Below are positions 1 through 6,935 of a stretch of DNA of 24,782 nt, in pieces. The stretch is from an uncultured Alphaproteobacteria bacterium. GTDB taxonomy: Bacteria > Pseudomonadota > Alphaproteobacteria > Caulobacterales > Parvularculaceae. The notes under the pieces are model-generated. The model saw only the letters and a list, made by a program, of their open reading frames with translations, was not told where the DNA came from and searched no databases. The DNA is taken from NCBI GenBank assembly GCA_938003575.1, contig CALKYG010000043.1, forward strand, positions 1 through 24,782. The letters run 5' to 3'. The position numbers and the translations under genes are program-made. The first letter of the stretch is position 1. Each line of letters opens with the position of its first letter.

Positions 1-625
1 CCTTCGCGACCTTCTCTCCGAGCCAGGGGATAATGTTGAAGGAATAAAGGTCGTACAGCTTTTGCAGCCCTTCGGTTTCAAGATGCGAGAACTCAAGGCA
101 AAAGAAGCGGCCGCCGGTCTTGAGGACGCGGCGCGCCTCGTTAAGCGCCCGATCGATGCGGGTGACGTTCCTGATTCCAAAGGCGATTGCATAGGCGTCG
201 ACCGAATTGTCGGGGAGCGGCATCGCCTCTGCGTCAGCGCAAAGGCTCGCCATGCGTCCGCGTATCTTTCCCGAAATTGCGCGCGTCCTGCCGGCCGCCA
301 GCATTTCGGCGTTGATATCCGAGACGATCGCGCGCGCAATCGGCCGGTCCGGAGCGCGCGGCCTTTCGTCGGCGCGGCGAATGAAGGCCGCGGCGATGTC
401 GCCGGTGCCGCCCGCAACGTCGAGCAGAATTTCGCCAGGCTGCGGGTTGATGCGGTCGATGAAATGAGACTTCCACGCGCGGTGGACGCCCGCCGACATC
501 AGGTCGTTCATGAGGTCGTATTTGGCGGCGACGCTGTCGAAGACGCCCTTGACGAGGCCCGCTTTTTCTCCCTCGCCGACCTGCCGGAACCCGAAAGACG
601 CCTTGCCGCTAGTTTGCTCGCGCAT
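1..625 (-). CDS. ubiE: Demethylmenaquinone / 2-polyprenyl-6-methoxybenzoquinol C-methyltransferase UbiE (3' end outside window)
   Basis: SAM-dependent C-methyltransferase of ubiquinone (and menaquinone) biosynthesis, acting on the membrane-bound prenylated ring. I translated the minus strand from the ATG at 623-625 and obtained 208 open codons running off the left edge. Recognisable family signatures are the N-terminal [13 protein letters not shown] stretch (residues 29-41), SAM motif [11 protein letters not shown] (67-76), the AFGIRNVT segment, and [19 protein letters not shown] at the truncated end. About 40 residues are missing compared with a typical UbiE of about 250. The gene is divergent from ihfB, with 166 bp between the two starts. 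A perfect GC hairpin lies 12 bp upstream of the start codon. The identity is sure; the C-terminus is not visible. Confidence 0.95.
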   Translation of the reverse strand, partial: MREQTSGKASFGFRQVGEGEKAGLVKGVFDSVAAKYDLMNDLMSAGVHRAWKSHFIDRINPQPGEILLDVAGGTGDIAAAFIRRADERPRAPDRPIARAIVSDINAEMLAAGRTRAISGKIRGRMASLCADAEAMPLPDNSVDAYAIAFGIRNVTRIDRALNEARRVLKTGGRFFCLEFSHLETEGLQKLYDLYSFNIIPWLGEKVAK

Positions 626-637
626 GAGCCTGACTTA

Positions 638-654
638 CCGGGGGAACCCCCCGG
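638..654. promoter_or_regulatory. GC-rich hairpin in the ubiE leader
   Basis: A perfect 7-bp inverted repeat (CCGGGGG/CCCCCGG) with a 3-nt loop lies 12 bp before the ubiE start codon on the minus strand. If transcribed it would form a very stable stem overlapping the expected ribosome-binding region, so it could limit translation. No T-run follows on either strand, so it is a poor terminator candidate. Its function is inference. Confidence 0.35.
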
Positions 655-791
655 CGAGAAGCGCCTTGACGCCGCAGCGCCAGTTTGTCAGGCTCAAGCC
701 TCTGAAATTATGCGTCTTTCAGTGATTGGCGTTTCTGGGCCGGGGGAGCGGACGGATAAAGCCAAGTCGGAAATCCTGGCGGGGCGGCGAA

Positions 792-1082
792 ATGATCAAA
801 TCTGAACTGGTGCAGAAGCTTGCGGATGAGAATCCGAACCTTTTCCACCGCGACATTGAAAAGCTCGTTTCGATCCTGTTCGACGAGATCTCGAGCGCAT
901 TGGTGAAGGGCGATCGCGTCGAGCTTCGCGGTTTCGGCGCATTTTCAGTGAAGCACCGCCCGGCGCGCGTCGGTCGAAATCCGCGCACCGGCGATCCCGT
1001 CCCCATCGACGAAAAATACTCCCCCTTTTTCAAGCCCGGGAAAGAGCTTCGCGACCGGCTGAACGGCGGCGGCAAGAAGTGA
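792..1082 (+). CDS. ihfB: Integration host factor subunit beta
   Basis: A 96-residue HU/IHF-family DNA-bending protein that pairs with IHF-alpha in nucleoid organisation, recombination and transcription. The ATG at 792 was chosen because it gives the canonical N-terminus [11 protein letters not shown] and a normal IHF-beta length; a longer in-frame reading from 726 only adds a 22-residue Arg/Gly-rich tail. Visible signatures are the RGFGAF turn, the beta-arm segment GRNPRTG with the DNA-intercalating proline, and the C-terminal [13 protein letters not shown] helix typical of the beta subunit. A G-rich stretch (GGCGGGGCGG) precedes the start. lapA follows 42 bp downstream, so the two are probably co-transcribed. 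Confidence 0.95.
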   Translation: MIKSELVQKLADENPNLFHRDIEKLVSILFDEISSALVKGDRVELRGFGAFSVKHRPARVGRNPRTGDPVPIDEKYSPFFKPGKELRDRLNGGGKK

Positions 1083-1124
1083 CCCGATGACATCTTCATC
1101 GCGAGCGAGGACAACCGAGGCCGC

Positions 1125-1451
1125 ATGAAGAAGATCCTGCGCTGGCTTGTTGTCATTCCCTTCGGCGCGCTCATCGTCTTGTTTCTTATTGCGAACCGAA
1201 CGCTTGTCGCCTTGAGCCTTGACCCCTTTTCGACTGAGGCGCCGGCGATCGCGACTCCGGCGCTCCCGCTTTGGATCTGGCTCATTCTTGCTCTCTTTGT
1301 CGGTTTTATTGCGGGGGCCGCCGGCATGTGGATGTCGGACCGGGAACTGCGGATCCGCGCGAAGGCCGATCGGCTGGAACTGAAATCGCTCAAGAAAGCG
1401 ATGGCGGAAGCAGACGCCGCCCGCGTTGAGCCCCCAGAACCCACGGAGTAA
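1125..1451 (+). CDS. LapA-domain (DUF1049) inner-membrane protein
   Basis: A small 108-residue membrane protein. There are two hydrophobic segments (about residues 7-24 and 48-70) separated by a short periplasmic loop. A charged cytoplasmic tail (about 71-108, rich in Arg/Lys/Glu/Ala) probably forms a coiled coil. This two-helix-plus-tail layout, the IANRTLVALSLDPF segment and the position after ihfB match LapA/DUF1049 proteins. In enterobacteria LapA works with LapB in regulating LPS synthesis; whether this homologue does so is inferred from family only. The start ATG follows a GAGG element. trpF starts 15 bp after the stop, so this gene is likely in the same transcript. Confidence 0.8.
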   Translation: MKKILRWLVVIPFGALIVLFLIANRTLVALSLDPFSTEAPAIATPALPLWIWLILALFVGFIAGAAGMWMSDRELRIRAKADRLELKSLKKAMAEADAARVEPPEPTE

Positions 1452-1466
1452 GGCGTAAAGCCCCTT

Positions 1467-2147
1467 ATGGCGAATGGTCTCGTCAAAATATGCGGCGTAA
1501 GAACGGTCGATCATGCGCTGGCCGCCGCAAGGTCGGGCGCCGATTTCATCGGATTTGTATTCGTTCCAAAAAGCCCGCGCGCCCTTGCGCCTGATGACGC
1601 CAGCGATATCATTACGGAAGTCAAACGGCTCTCATATGAAGAGGGCTTTGGGATTCCGAGATTTTGCGGTCTCTTTGTTGACGCCGGCGAAAAGCTATTG
1701 TCGGAAGCAGCGCCGTTCCTCACCCATTTTCAGTTTCATGGGCATGAGGATGCTGAGCGGGTCAACGAGATCCGCTCGGAATTCGGGCTTGAAGTCATTA
1801 AGGCGGTCGGCGTCGCCGATGAATCCGATTTCGCCGGCATCGCCGCCCTCGCAGACGCGGCGGACATGCTCATCTTCGATTCGCGCCCGCCCAAAGGCGC
1901 GCCCCTCCCAGGCGGCAACGGCGAAGCTTTCGATTGGTCCATACTGGGGCACTACCGGTGCGAAACGCCGTTTCTGCTCGCCGGCGGACTCGACCCCGGC
2001 AATGTCGCCAACGCGATCAAGGCCGCCGCGGGCCATACCGCATTCGCCGGCGTAGATGTGTCGTCGGGTGTCGAGATCAGACCCGGCGAAAAGGACGAAA
2101 CTCTTATCGAGGCCTTCATCAAGGCTGCGAAAGCCGCCTTCCGATGA
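1467..2147 (+). CDS. trpF: Phosphoribosylanthranilate isomerase
   Basis: Cytoplasmic TIM-barrel enzyme of tryptophan synthesis that performs the Amadori rearrangement of N-(5'-phosphoribosyl)anthranilate to CdRP. It has 226 residues, normal for a monofunctional TrpF. Motif VKICG places the general-base Cys at residue 9. FQFHGHED and the LIFDSRPP segment (acid Asp near 138) are present, as is the phosphate-binding end with LLAGGLDPGNV and AGVDVSSGVE. The stop codon overlaps the start of the following phosphatase gene (ATGA), implying translational coupling. It heads the tryptophan part of the plus-strand cluster. Confidence 0.96.
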   Translation: MANGLVKICGVRTVDHALAAARSGADFIGFVFVPKSPRALAPDDASDIITEVKRLSYEEGFGIPRFCGLFVDAGEKLLSEAAPFLTHFQFHGHEDAERVNEIRSEFGLEVIKAVGVADESDFAGIAALADAADMLIFDSRPPKGAPLPGGNGEAFDWSILGHYRCETPFLLAGGLDPGNVANAIKAAAGHTAFAGVDVSSGVEIRPGEKDETLIEAFIKAAKAAFR

Positions 2148-2776
2148 TTGCGGCCGTCAAGTCGATCAGGTCCGGCGCATTTGCAACTCTCCTCGTCAGT
2201 ATGACGAGCGCCTGCGTGCATGCCGGGCAAAGGCCGTCGCCAGACGCAGTGCTCGAACAGCTCAGAGGCGGCGGCAACATCGTCGTTATGCGTCATGCGA
2301 CTTCACCTGGGGGACAGGATTCGGCGGTTGGTATGACCTCTGGCTGCGATCTGGCGCCCGGACGCGGCTTGTCCGCGCAGGGGTTTTACGAGGCGCGGTA
2401 TGCCGGCGAGTGGCTGGCGGCCAACGGGGTCAAGATCGACAAGACCTACACCAGCGATCTTTGCCGCTCCTATGATACGGCGCGGCTTGTCGCGGCGACC
2501 GGGAACGGACCGGTCATACCGCGCAGCGAGATGAAATCCGACGATCCTGAGATCGCTGAAGCATTCAAGCGGGCTCTTGCGGCGGAGCTCGCCGCGTCGC
2601 CGGCCGCCAATATTCTTCTCGTCAGCCATTCGAATATTACGCCGCTTTACTGGTCCGGCCCGCTCAAAGCAGAGGACGAGACTCCGTCGGGCCGTCTGCA
2701 TGTGGTAAGGAACGGCCGAACGATCCGTATCGACCTTAATGCGGACCTGTCAGCGGCGCCGTCCGTCGCGGACTGA
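2144..2776 (+). CDS. Exported histidine phosphatase family protein
   Basis: A 210-residue member of the histidine phosphatase (phosphoglycerate mutase-like) superfamily. I chose the ATG at 2144 because it overlaps the trpF stop as ATGA and gives a good export signal (KSIRSGAFATLLVSMTSA). A Cys at residue 24 follows this signal, but the residue at -3 is Thr, so lipoprotein status is uncertain. The catalytic motif appears as VVMRHATSPG (RHG-type, with Ala in the third position), followed by the second-half motif LLVSHSNITPLY carrying the other active-site His. The substrate is unknown; related periplasmic proteins act on phosphate esters. It is not a tryptophan enzyme, so it is a passenger between trpF and trpB. 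Confidence 0.85.
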   Translation: MIAAVKSIRSGAFATLLVSMTSACVHAGQRPSPDAVLEQLRGGGNIVVMRHATSPGGQDSAVGMTSGCDLAPGRGLSAQGFYEARYAGEWLAANGVKIDKTYTSDLCRSYDTARLVAATGNGPVIPRSEMKSDDPEIAEAFKRALAAELAASPAANILLVSHSNITPLYWSGPLKAEDETPSGRLHVVRNGRTIRIDLNADLSAAPSVAD

Positions 2777-2833
2777 CCGCCAGTTCAGAATTTCGCATTT
2801 GCGAAGCCCTCATTTGCCGCTATCGCTTGGCGC

Positions 2834-4069
2834 ATGACCGCGAATTTCAACTCATACCGCAACGGGCCGGACGCTGAAGGGCGCTTTGGCGTTTTCGGCG
2901 GACGTTTCGTTGCCGAGACGTTGACGCCCCTGGTTCTCGATCTCGCCGAAGAATACGATCGCGCAAAGAGGGATCCGCAGTTCCGGGAAGAGCTGGACTA
3001 TTACCTCAGGCACTATGTCGGGCGCCCCTCGCCCCTCTATTACGCCGAACGCCTCACTGAGCATGTGCGGTCGAAGGCCGAGGCCCACAGGGGCGCGAAA
3101 ATCTACTTCAAGCGTGACGAACTGAACCACACGGGCGCGCACAAGATCAACAATTGCATCGGCCAGATCCTGCTGGCGCGGCGGATGGGCAAGACGCGCA
3201 TCATCGCCGAAACGGGCGCCGGCCAGCACGGCGTTGCAACGGCGACCGTCTGCGCGCGTTTCGGCCTGCCTTGCGTGATCTATATGGGCGCGACCGATGT
3301 TGAGCGTCAAAAGCCGAACGTTTTCAGGATGAAACTACTGGGCGCCGAGGTCGTTCCGGTGACCTCCGGTCGTGCAACACTGAAGGACGCAATGAACGAG
3401 GCGCTGCGCGACTGGGTCTGCAATGTCGCCGACACCTATTACCTTATCGGAACGGCGGCGGGACCGCACCCCTATCCGATGCTCGTCCGGGATTTTCAGT
3501 CGGTTATCGGCCAGGAAGCGCGCGAACAGATTCTTGAAGCTGAAGGCCGGCTCCCCGACGTTGTGATGGCTGCTGTAGGGGGCGGCTCCAACGCGATTGG
3601 CCTCTTTCATCCGTTTCTTGACGATCCGGGCGTCGAAATCATCGGCGTCGAGGCGGCGGGCAGGGGGCTTGATACGGCTGAACACGCCGCCTCGCTATCG
3701 GGGGGACGCCCGGGCGTCCTCCATGGCAACCGCACCTACCTCCTCCAGAACGACGACGGGCAGATCCTTGAAGGCCATTCGATTTCAGCAGGCCTGGATT
3801 ATCCCGGCGTCGGGCCGGAGCATGCATGGCTCCACGACATCGGCCGGGTGCAATATCAGGCGGCGACCGATACGGAAGCGCTTGAATTGTTTGGACTCTG
3901 CTCAAGGCTTGAAGGGATCATCCCGGCTCTTGAACCGGCTCACGCGCTCGCACGCGCGGTGGAGAAAGCGGCCATGATGGCGCGCGAGCAGATCGTGCTC
4001 GTCAACCTTTGCGGGCGTGGCGACAAGGATATCTTTTCAGTGATGCCGCATTTCGGCGGCGCGGCATGA
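2834..4069 (+). CDS. trpB: Tryptophan synthase beta chain
   Basis: PLP enzyme that condenses indole with L-serine; it forms the alpha2-beta2 complex with TrpA. It has 411 residues, the usual length. The N-terminal [18 protein letters not shown]-lysine motif HTGAHKINN (Lys104), the GQHGVATAT segment, phosphate-binding GGGSNAIG and the C-terminal LCGRGDKD (serine contacting the PLP ring replaced by the usual family sequence) are all visible. The ATG at 2834 gives the standard start. In most related genomes trpA follows directly; here it lies about 4.9 kb downstream beyond four unrelated genes. Confidence 0.97.
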   Translation: MTANFNSYRNGPDAEGRFGVFGGRFVAETLTPLVLDLAEEYDRAKRDPQFREELDYYLRHYVGRPSPLYYAERLTEHVRSKAEAHRGAKIYFKRDELNHTGAHKINNCIGQILLARRMGKTRIIAETGAGQHGVATATVCARFGLPCVIYMGATDVERQKPNVFRMKLLGAEVVPVTSGRATLKDAMNEALRDWVCNVADTYYLIGTAAGPHPYPMLVRDFQSVIGQEAREQILEAEGRLPDVVMAAVGGGSNAIGLFHPFLDDPGVEIIGVEAAGRGLDTAEHAASLSGGRPGVLHGNRTYLLQNDDGQILEGHSISAGLDYPGVGPEHAWLHDIGRVQYQAATDTEALELFGLCSRLEGIIPALEPAHALARAVEKAAMMAREQIVLVNLCGRGDKDIFSVMPHFGGAA

Positions 4070-4214
4070 CATGCGGTCAAATCACGAAAGATTTTGCACG
4101 CGCCAGCTTGCGGGCCGGGTTCAATTCTCCTTAAAGAATCGGCGTTGAAACTGTCAGAAGGCGGGGCGCTCGGGGCGTCCGGCTGAAGCATAACGAGTAG
4201 CCAGCGGGGCCCCA

Positions 4215-5324
4215 TTGTCGCATAGCCTTACCGCCGCAGCTGAAGCCGCTGCGACCGCCGTGAAGAAACTGTCCGTCGATGCAAAAGAAGCGCGCACTGC
4301 AGCGCTCCGCCGCATCGTCGAACACTGCAAGCAATTCCAGGGCGCGGATCTGAGGCGCTCAATATCGCAAGCCGCGACATCTCTCCTGCTCTATTTTGCG
4401 CTGGTCGCGGCGATGATAGCGCTCGTCAGATTCGGACAGTGGGGTCTTGCGCTGCTGTTGACGCCGGTCGCCGGCGGCGTTCTCGTCAAGCTGTTTACGA
4501 TCCAGCATGATTGCGGCCACGGCTCCTATTTCAAGAGCCGTCGGGCGAATGACTGGCTCGGTCTTGCAATCAGCGTGCTGACGTTTACGCCCTATTCTTT
4601 CTGGCGCGATGCGCACAATCGTCATCACGCCGGGTCAGGCGATCTTGATCGCCGCGGCATTGGCGCCGTCGACACGCTTACGGTCGAAGAATATCACGCG
4701 CTGCCGAAAGTCGAGCGGATAATGTACCGGATCTACCGGCACCCGGTTGTTCTCGTCGTCATCGGCGCACCCTTTTATTTCTTCATACTGCAGCGTTTTC
4801 CGCTCGCTTCGGCGCCGCCCTTCGCCAAGACCTATTCGGGCCTCAAGGCGTCGCAGATCTGGAAGAGCGTCGTGTCGCTCAATCTTGCGCTCGTCGCGGT
4901 TTACGGCGGGCTCGCCTGGGCCTTCGGCGCCGGCGTCGTCGCACTGGTCATCCTTCCGTCGGTGACAATCGCCGCCTGGGCCGGCACCTGGCTCTTTTTC
5001 GTTCAGCATCAATATGAAGACGCCTATTGGGCGCGAAAGCCCGAATGGACCTATGCGGAAGCCGCAATTTACGGTTCCTCGCACTATCACTTGCCCAAAC
5101 TCCTTCGCTGGTTCACCGGCAATATCGGCCTGCATCACATTCACCATCTTGCAAGCGGCATCCCGAATTACCGTCTTCCTGAGTGTTACAAGACGAGCAA
5201 GGACCTGCTCGCCATGCCAAAGCTGACGATTCTGGAAAGTTTCAAGTGCGCGCGGCTCGCCCTTTGGGATGAAGCGCAGCGAAAGATGATCTCGTTTCGT
5301 GCGCTGAAAGAGGCGGGCGCCTGA
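4215..5324 (+). CDS. Membrane fatty acid desaturase (delta-12-like)
   Basis: Integral-membrane di-iron fatty-acyl desaturase of the FA_desaturase family, introducing a cis double bond using O2 and an electron donor. All three histidine boxes are present: HDCGH (98-102), HNRHH (134-138) and HHIHH (307-311). Several hydrophobic stretches (about 52-72, 76-95, 178-194, 220-262) are consistent with four membrane passes. Length 369 fits bacterial omega-6/delta-12-type enzymes. The only upstream start available is TTG at 4215, since an in-frame TAA lies at 4191; GTG at 4260 is the next option. The MarR gene follows 77 bp downstream on the same strand, suggesting a regulator-enzyme pair. Regiospecificity cannot be read from sequence. 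Confidence 0.9.
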   Translation: MSHSLTAAAEAAATAVKKLSVDAKEARTAALRRIVEHCKQFQGADLRRSISQAATSLLLYFALVAAMIALVRFGQWGLALLLTPVAGGVLVKLFTIQHDCGHGSYFKSRRANDWLGLAISVLTFTPYSFWRDAHNRHHAGSGDLDRRGIGAVDTLTVEEYHALPKVERIMYRIYRHPVVLVVIGAPFYFFILQRFPLASAPPFAKTYSGLKASQIWKSVVSLNLALVAVYGGLAWAFGAGVVALVILPSVTIAAWAGTWLFFVQHQYEDAYWARKPEWTYAEAAIYGSSHYHLPKLLRWFTGNIGLHHIHHLASGIPNYRLPECYKTSKDLLAMPKLTILESFKCARLALWDEAQRKMISFRALKEAGA

Positions 5325-5326
5325 CC

Positions 5327-5344
5327 AGCGCCTTGGGCGGCGCT
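5327..5344 (+). terminator. Possible hairpin after the desaturase gene
   Basis: A 6-bp GC stem (AGCGCC/GGCGCT) with a 6-nt loop begins 2 bp after the desaturase stop. No T-run follows, so intrinsic termination would be weak. It may instead be an mRNA 3'-end stabiliser. Confidence 0.25.
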
Positions 5345-5363
5345 AAATGCGGCGCCGAATTAA

Positions 5364-5392
5364 TTTGACAGGATGCCTGCCTTTTTGACAGG
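5364..5392 (+). promoter_or_regulatory. Direct repeat TTTGACAGG x2 upstream of marR (putative operator/promoter)
   Basis: The 9-mer TTTGACAGG occurs at 5364-5372 and again at 5384-5392, exactly 20 bp apart (two helical turns), ending 9 bp before the marR start. Each copy contains a perfect TTGACA -35 hexamer. An inner inverted repeat CAGG-ATG-CCTG spans 5369-5379. This arrangement would suit a dimeric repressor site overlapping the promoter and autoregulation by the MarR protein. No clear -10 hexamer was seen at the right spacing. Confidence 0.4.
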
Positions 5393-5401
5393 TTTATTGT
5401 C

Positions 5402-5872
5402 ATGTACGATCCCGAACCCAGCCCTGAAAGCGACGTCCTGGCGACCGTCAACGAAGTGCCGAAGGCATTTTTCAGGTTGAGCGCGATCGCGGATTCCGTC
5501 TTTGCGGACCTCGGCGTCAGCGCGTCAGAACGCGGAATCATGCGCGACCTCTTTATTGAGGGCGAGGCGACTGCGCCGGAGATCGCCCGGCGCAAACCGG
5601 TGACGCGCCAATCGATCCAGCCTGTGCTCGATGGGCTGGTCGCCAAGGGCTTCGTGCGCGCTGCCGAAAACCCACGCCACAAGCGGTCGAAATTGTACTC
5701 ATTGACGGCCGCCGGAATCGAAAGCTGCGTCCAGCTTCAAAAGCGCGAGCTGACCGTCATTAGAGACATGCTGGGCGGCTTCGCCGGCGCTGATTTCGCC
5801 GCGGCCGCCGAGGCGTTGCGCAGGCTGAATGCGCGTCTCGACGAAAGAATCGCGGCTGATCTCCGCCGTTGA
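5402..5872 (+). CDS. MarR-family transcriptional regulator
   Basis: A 156-residue winged-helix protein of the MarR type. Its layout is an N-terminal dimerisation helix (about 14-35), a helix-turn-helix around residues 55-85 including the recognition helix TRQSIQPVLDGLVAKG, a wing with ENPRHKRSKLYSLT (about 90-103) carrying the conserved basic residues, and a long C-terminal helical pair. MarR proteins usually repress their own and neighbouring genes and release DNA on binding a small ligand. It sits just downstream of the desaturase and behind a 20-bp-spaced direct repeat, so lipid-related regulation is a reasonable inference. The ligand is unknown. Confidence 0.88.
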   Translation: MYDPEPSPESDVLATVNEVPKAFFRLSAIADSVFADLGVSASERGIMRDLFIEGEATAPEIARRKPVTRQSIQPVLDGLVAKGFVRAAENPRHKRSKLYSLTAAGIESCVQLQKRELTVIRDMLGGFAGADFAAAAEALRRLNARLDERIAADLRR

Positions 5873-5967
5873 GCCTCGACGCCGCAAAGTTCCGGCGGGG
5901 AAGGCTCACTGAAACGAACAGGCACGGCGGCGCCGCGCCGCTTTGCAAAATAGGGCGGGCGGCGTGA

Positions 5968-6043
5968 GGCGGCGGCCGTAATTTAGCCGCGATAAAACCC
6001 CGAAAAGACCTTGCCGGGTCGCGACGGATCGCCGGCCGCCGCC
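5968..6043. repeat. Long-range inverted repeat upstream of the Asp/Arg-rich protein gene
   Basis: The 11-mer GGCGGCGGCCG at 5968-5978 has its perfect reverse complement at 6033-6043, with 54 bp between. If it lies in the leader of the gene starting at 6096, it would enclose the AT-richer stretch around 5979-6000 in a large stem-loop. The region is very GC-rich, so chance complementarity is possible. Confidence 0.3.
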
Positions 6044-6095
6044 CCGTTCAATTCCTGTCGGGCTGGAGGGGCCCATAGCGACAGGGATAAACACC

Positions 6096-6536
6096 ATGAA
6101 GAAAATCATTGCAGCTCTTGCCGGCGCCGGCCTCGTGCTCGGGGCGGCGCCCGCTTTCGCCGGCGAATGGCGGCTCGATGCGCGCCGCTGCGCCGACACT
6201 CGCGAGGACTGGCGCGACGCGCGCGAAAATCGCCGCGACGAACGCTTTGACTATTCCCGGCGCGACCGCGCCGAAGACCGCTTTGACCGCCGTGAGGACC
6301 GCCGCGACAGGTCGATCACGATCTGTCCGCGAAGCGCCTTTTATTACGTCTCCGATCGCGGCGAATGGCGCGGCGACGGCTGGCGGGGGGACGACCGCCA
6401 TTATGACCGCAGCGACCGCCGCCATAAGAGCGATCGTCGCTACAAGGCGCCGCCGAAGCTCAAACTGAAATATGACCGCACTCTCCGGCTGAACTATACC
6501 TACGATCACGGCCGCAAGATTTACGTGCGCGGCTGA
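6096..6536 (+). CDS. Exported Asp/Arg-rich protein of unknown function
   Basis: A 146-residue protein I do not recognise. It has a clean signal peptide (KKIIAALAGAGLVLGAAPAFA, cleavage after residue 22). The mature part has a dense Arg/Asp/Glu run (about 36-73) built from degenerate DRRxDR-like units, a short hydrophobic patch with Tyr residues (about 74-85), another Asp/Arg/His run (about 86-115) and a Lys/Tyr-rich tail ending RKIYVRG. Two cysteines (32 and 77) bracket the first charged run and could form a disulphide in the periplasm. Charge alternation suggests an extended or disordered, highly soluble segment that might bind metal, nucleic acid or polyanions; that is inference. ATG at 6096 follows a GACAGGGA element. 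Confidence 0.7.
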   Translation: MKKIIAALAGAGLVLGAAPAFAGEWRLDARRCADTREDWRDARENRRDERFDYSRRDRAEDRFDRREDRRDRSITICPRSAFYYVSDRGEWRGDGWRGDDRHYDRSDRRHKSDRRYKAPPKLKLKYDRTLRLNYTYDHGRKIYVRG

Positions 6537-6935
6537 CGGGCGGTATCCCAGGTTGAATTTCCTTGGGGCTTAGTCCGCGTCCTGTAGGTCTTTGGCCTGA
6601 GCGCTCGCAGACGAAAGAGGAAATCATCGCCGTGCTGTTGGCGCCCAAGGCCGTCCAAGTCCATACGTCGCCGACGAGATTATAAGCGTTGCGAACCATT
6701 GCGCGCTTGGCGTCGGCGACGCCTTGTCGAGAAAGGCGGATTAGTTTCCGCCGGCCTTCCGGACTTCGCGCCGGAGATTGTCAGCCACGTCCGCCCCGAC
6801 GATCCGATGAAGTCGCAACGGATGAAGCGCGCGATGACCGAACCCGCCGGAGAGGGCGCGGCGCAGGTGTTCACGCCAGCAATCGGCGCCGATTTCCAAG
6901 TCGGCGTAGTCCGCGCGCATCAGCCCGGTGACGTT
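6537..6935. other. Gene-poor 399-bp stretch with a likely IS remnant
   Basis: No intact gene is convincing here. The left part contains a short minus-strand stretch resembling an IS1-type transposase core, listed separately. The right part (about 6700-6935) has short open frames on both strands with no recognisable family and no good ribosome site. They read like decayed or non-coding DNA next to the serine hydrolase stop codon. The stretch lies inside the region that separates trpB from trpA. Confidence 0.5.
6586..6699 (-). pseudogene. Remnant resembling an IS1-family transposase
   Basis: Reading the minus strand from 6699 gives about 38 codons containing GDVWTWTALGANSTAMIS followed by SFVCERSG. 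From memory of the family, IS1-type transposases of alphaproteobacteria carry a very similar GD-W-TWTA-DAD-K---S-LVG-RD core. Here the conserved Asp-Ala-Asp is replaced by Gly-Ala-Asn, and the flanking N-terminal DNA-binding and C-terminal portions are absent. This indicates a degraded fragment rather than a gene. The call rests on one motif and has not been aligned. Confidence 0.4.

Noticed and set aside
62..805. 247-codon plus-strand frame overlapping ubiE and the ihfB start
   Set aside because: It is complementary to clear UbiE coding sequence and lacks family features.
6200..6440. Apparent tandem DNA repeats in the Asp/Arg-rich gene
   Set aside because: The units are degenerate at the DNA level and explained by codon composition of the charged protein run, not by a true tandem array.
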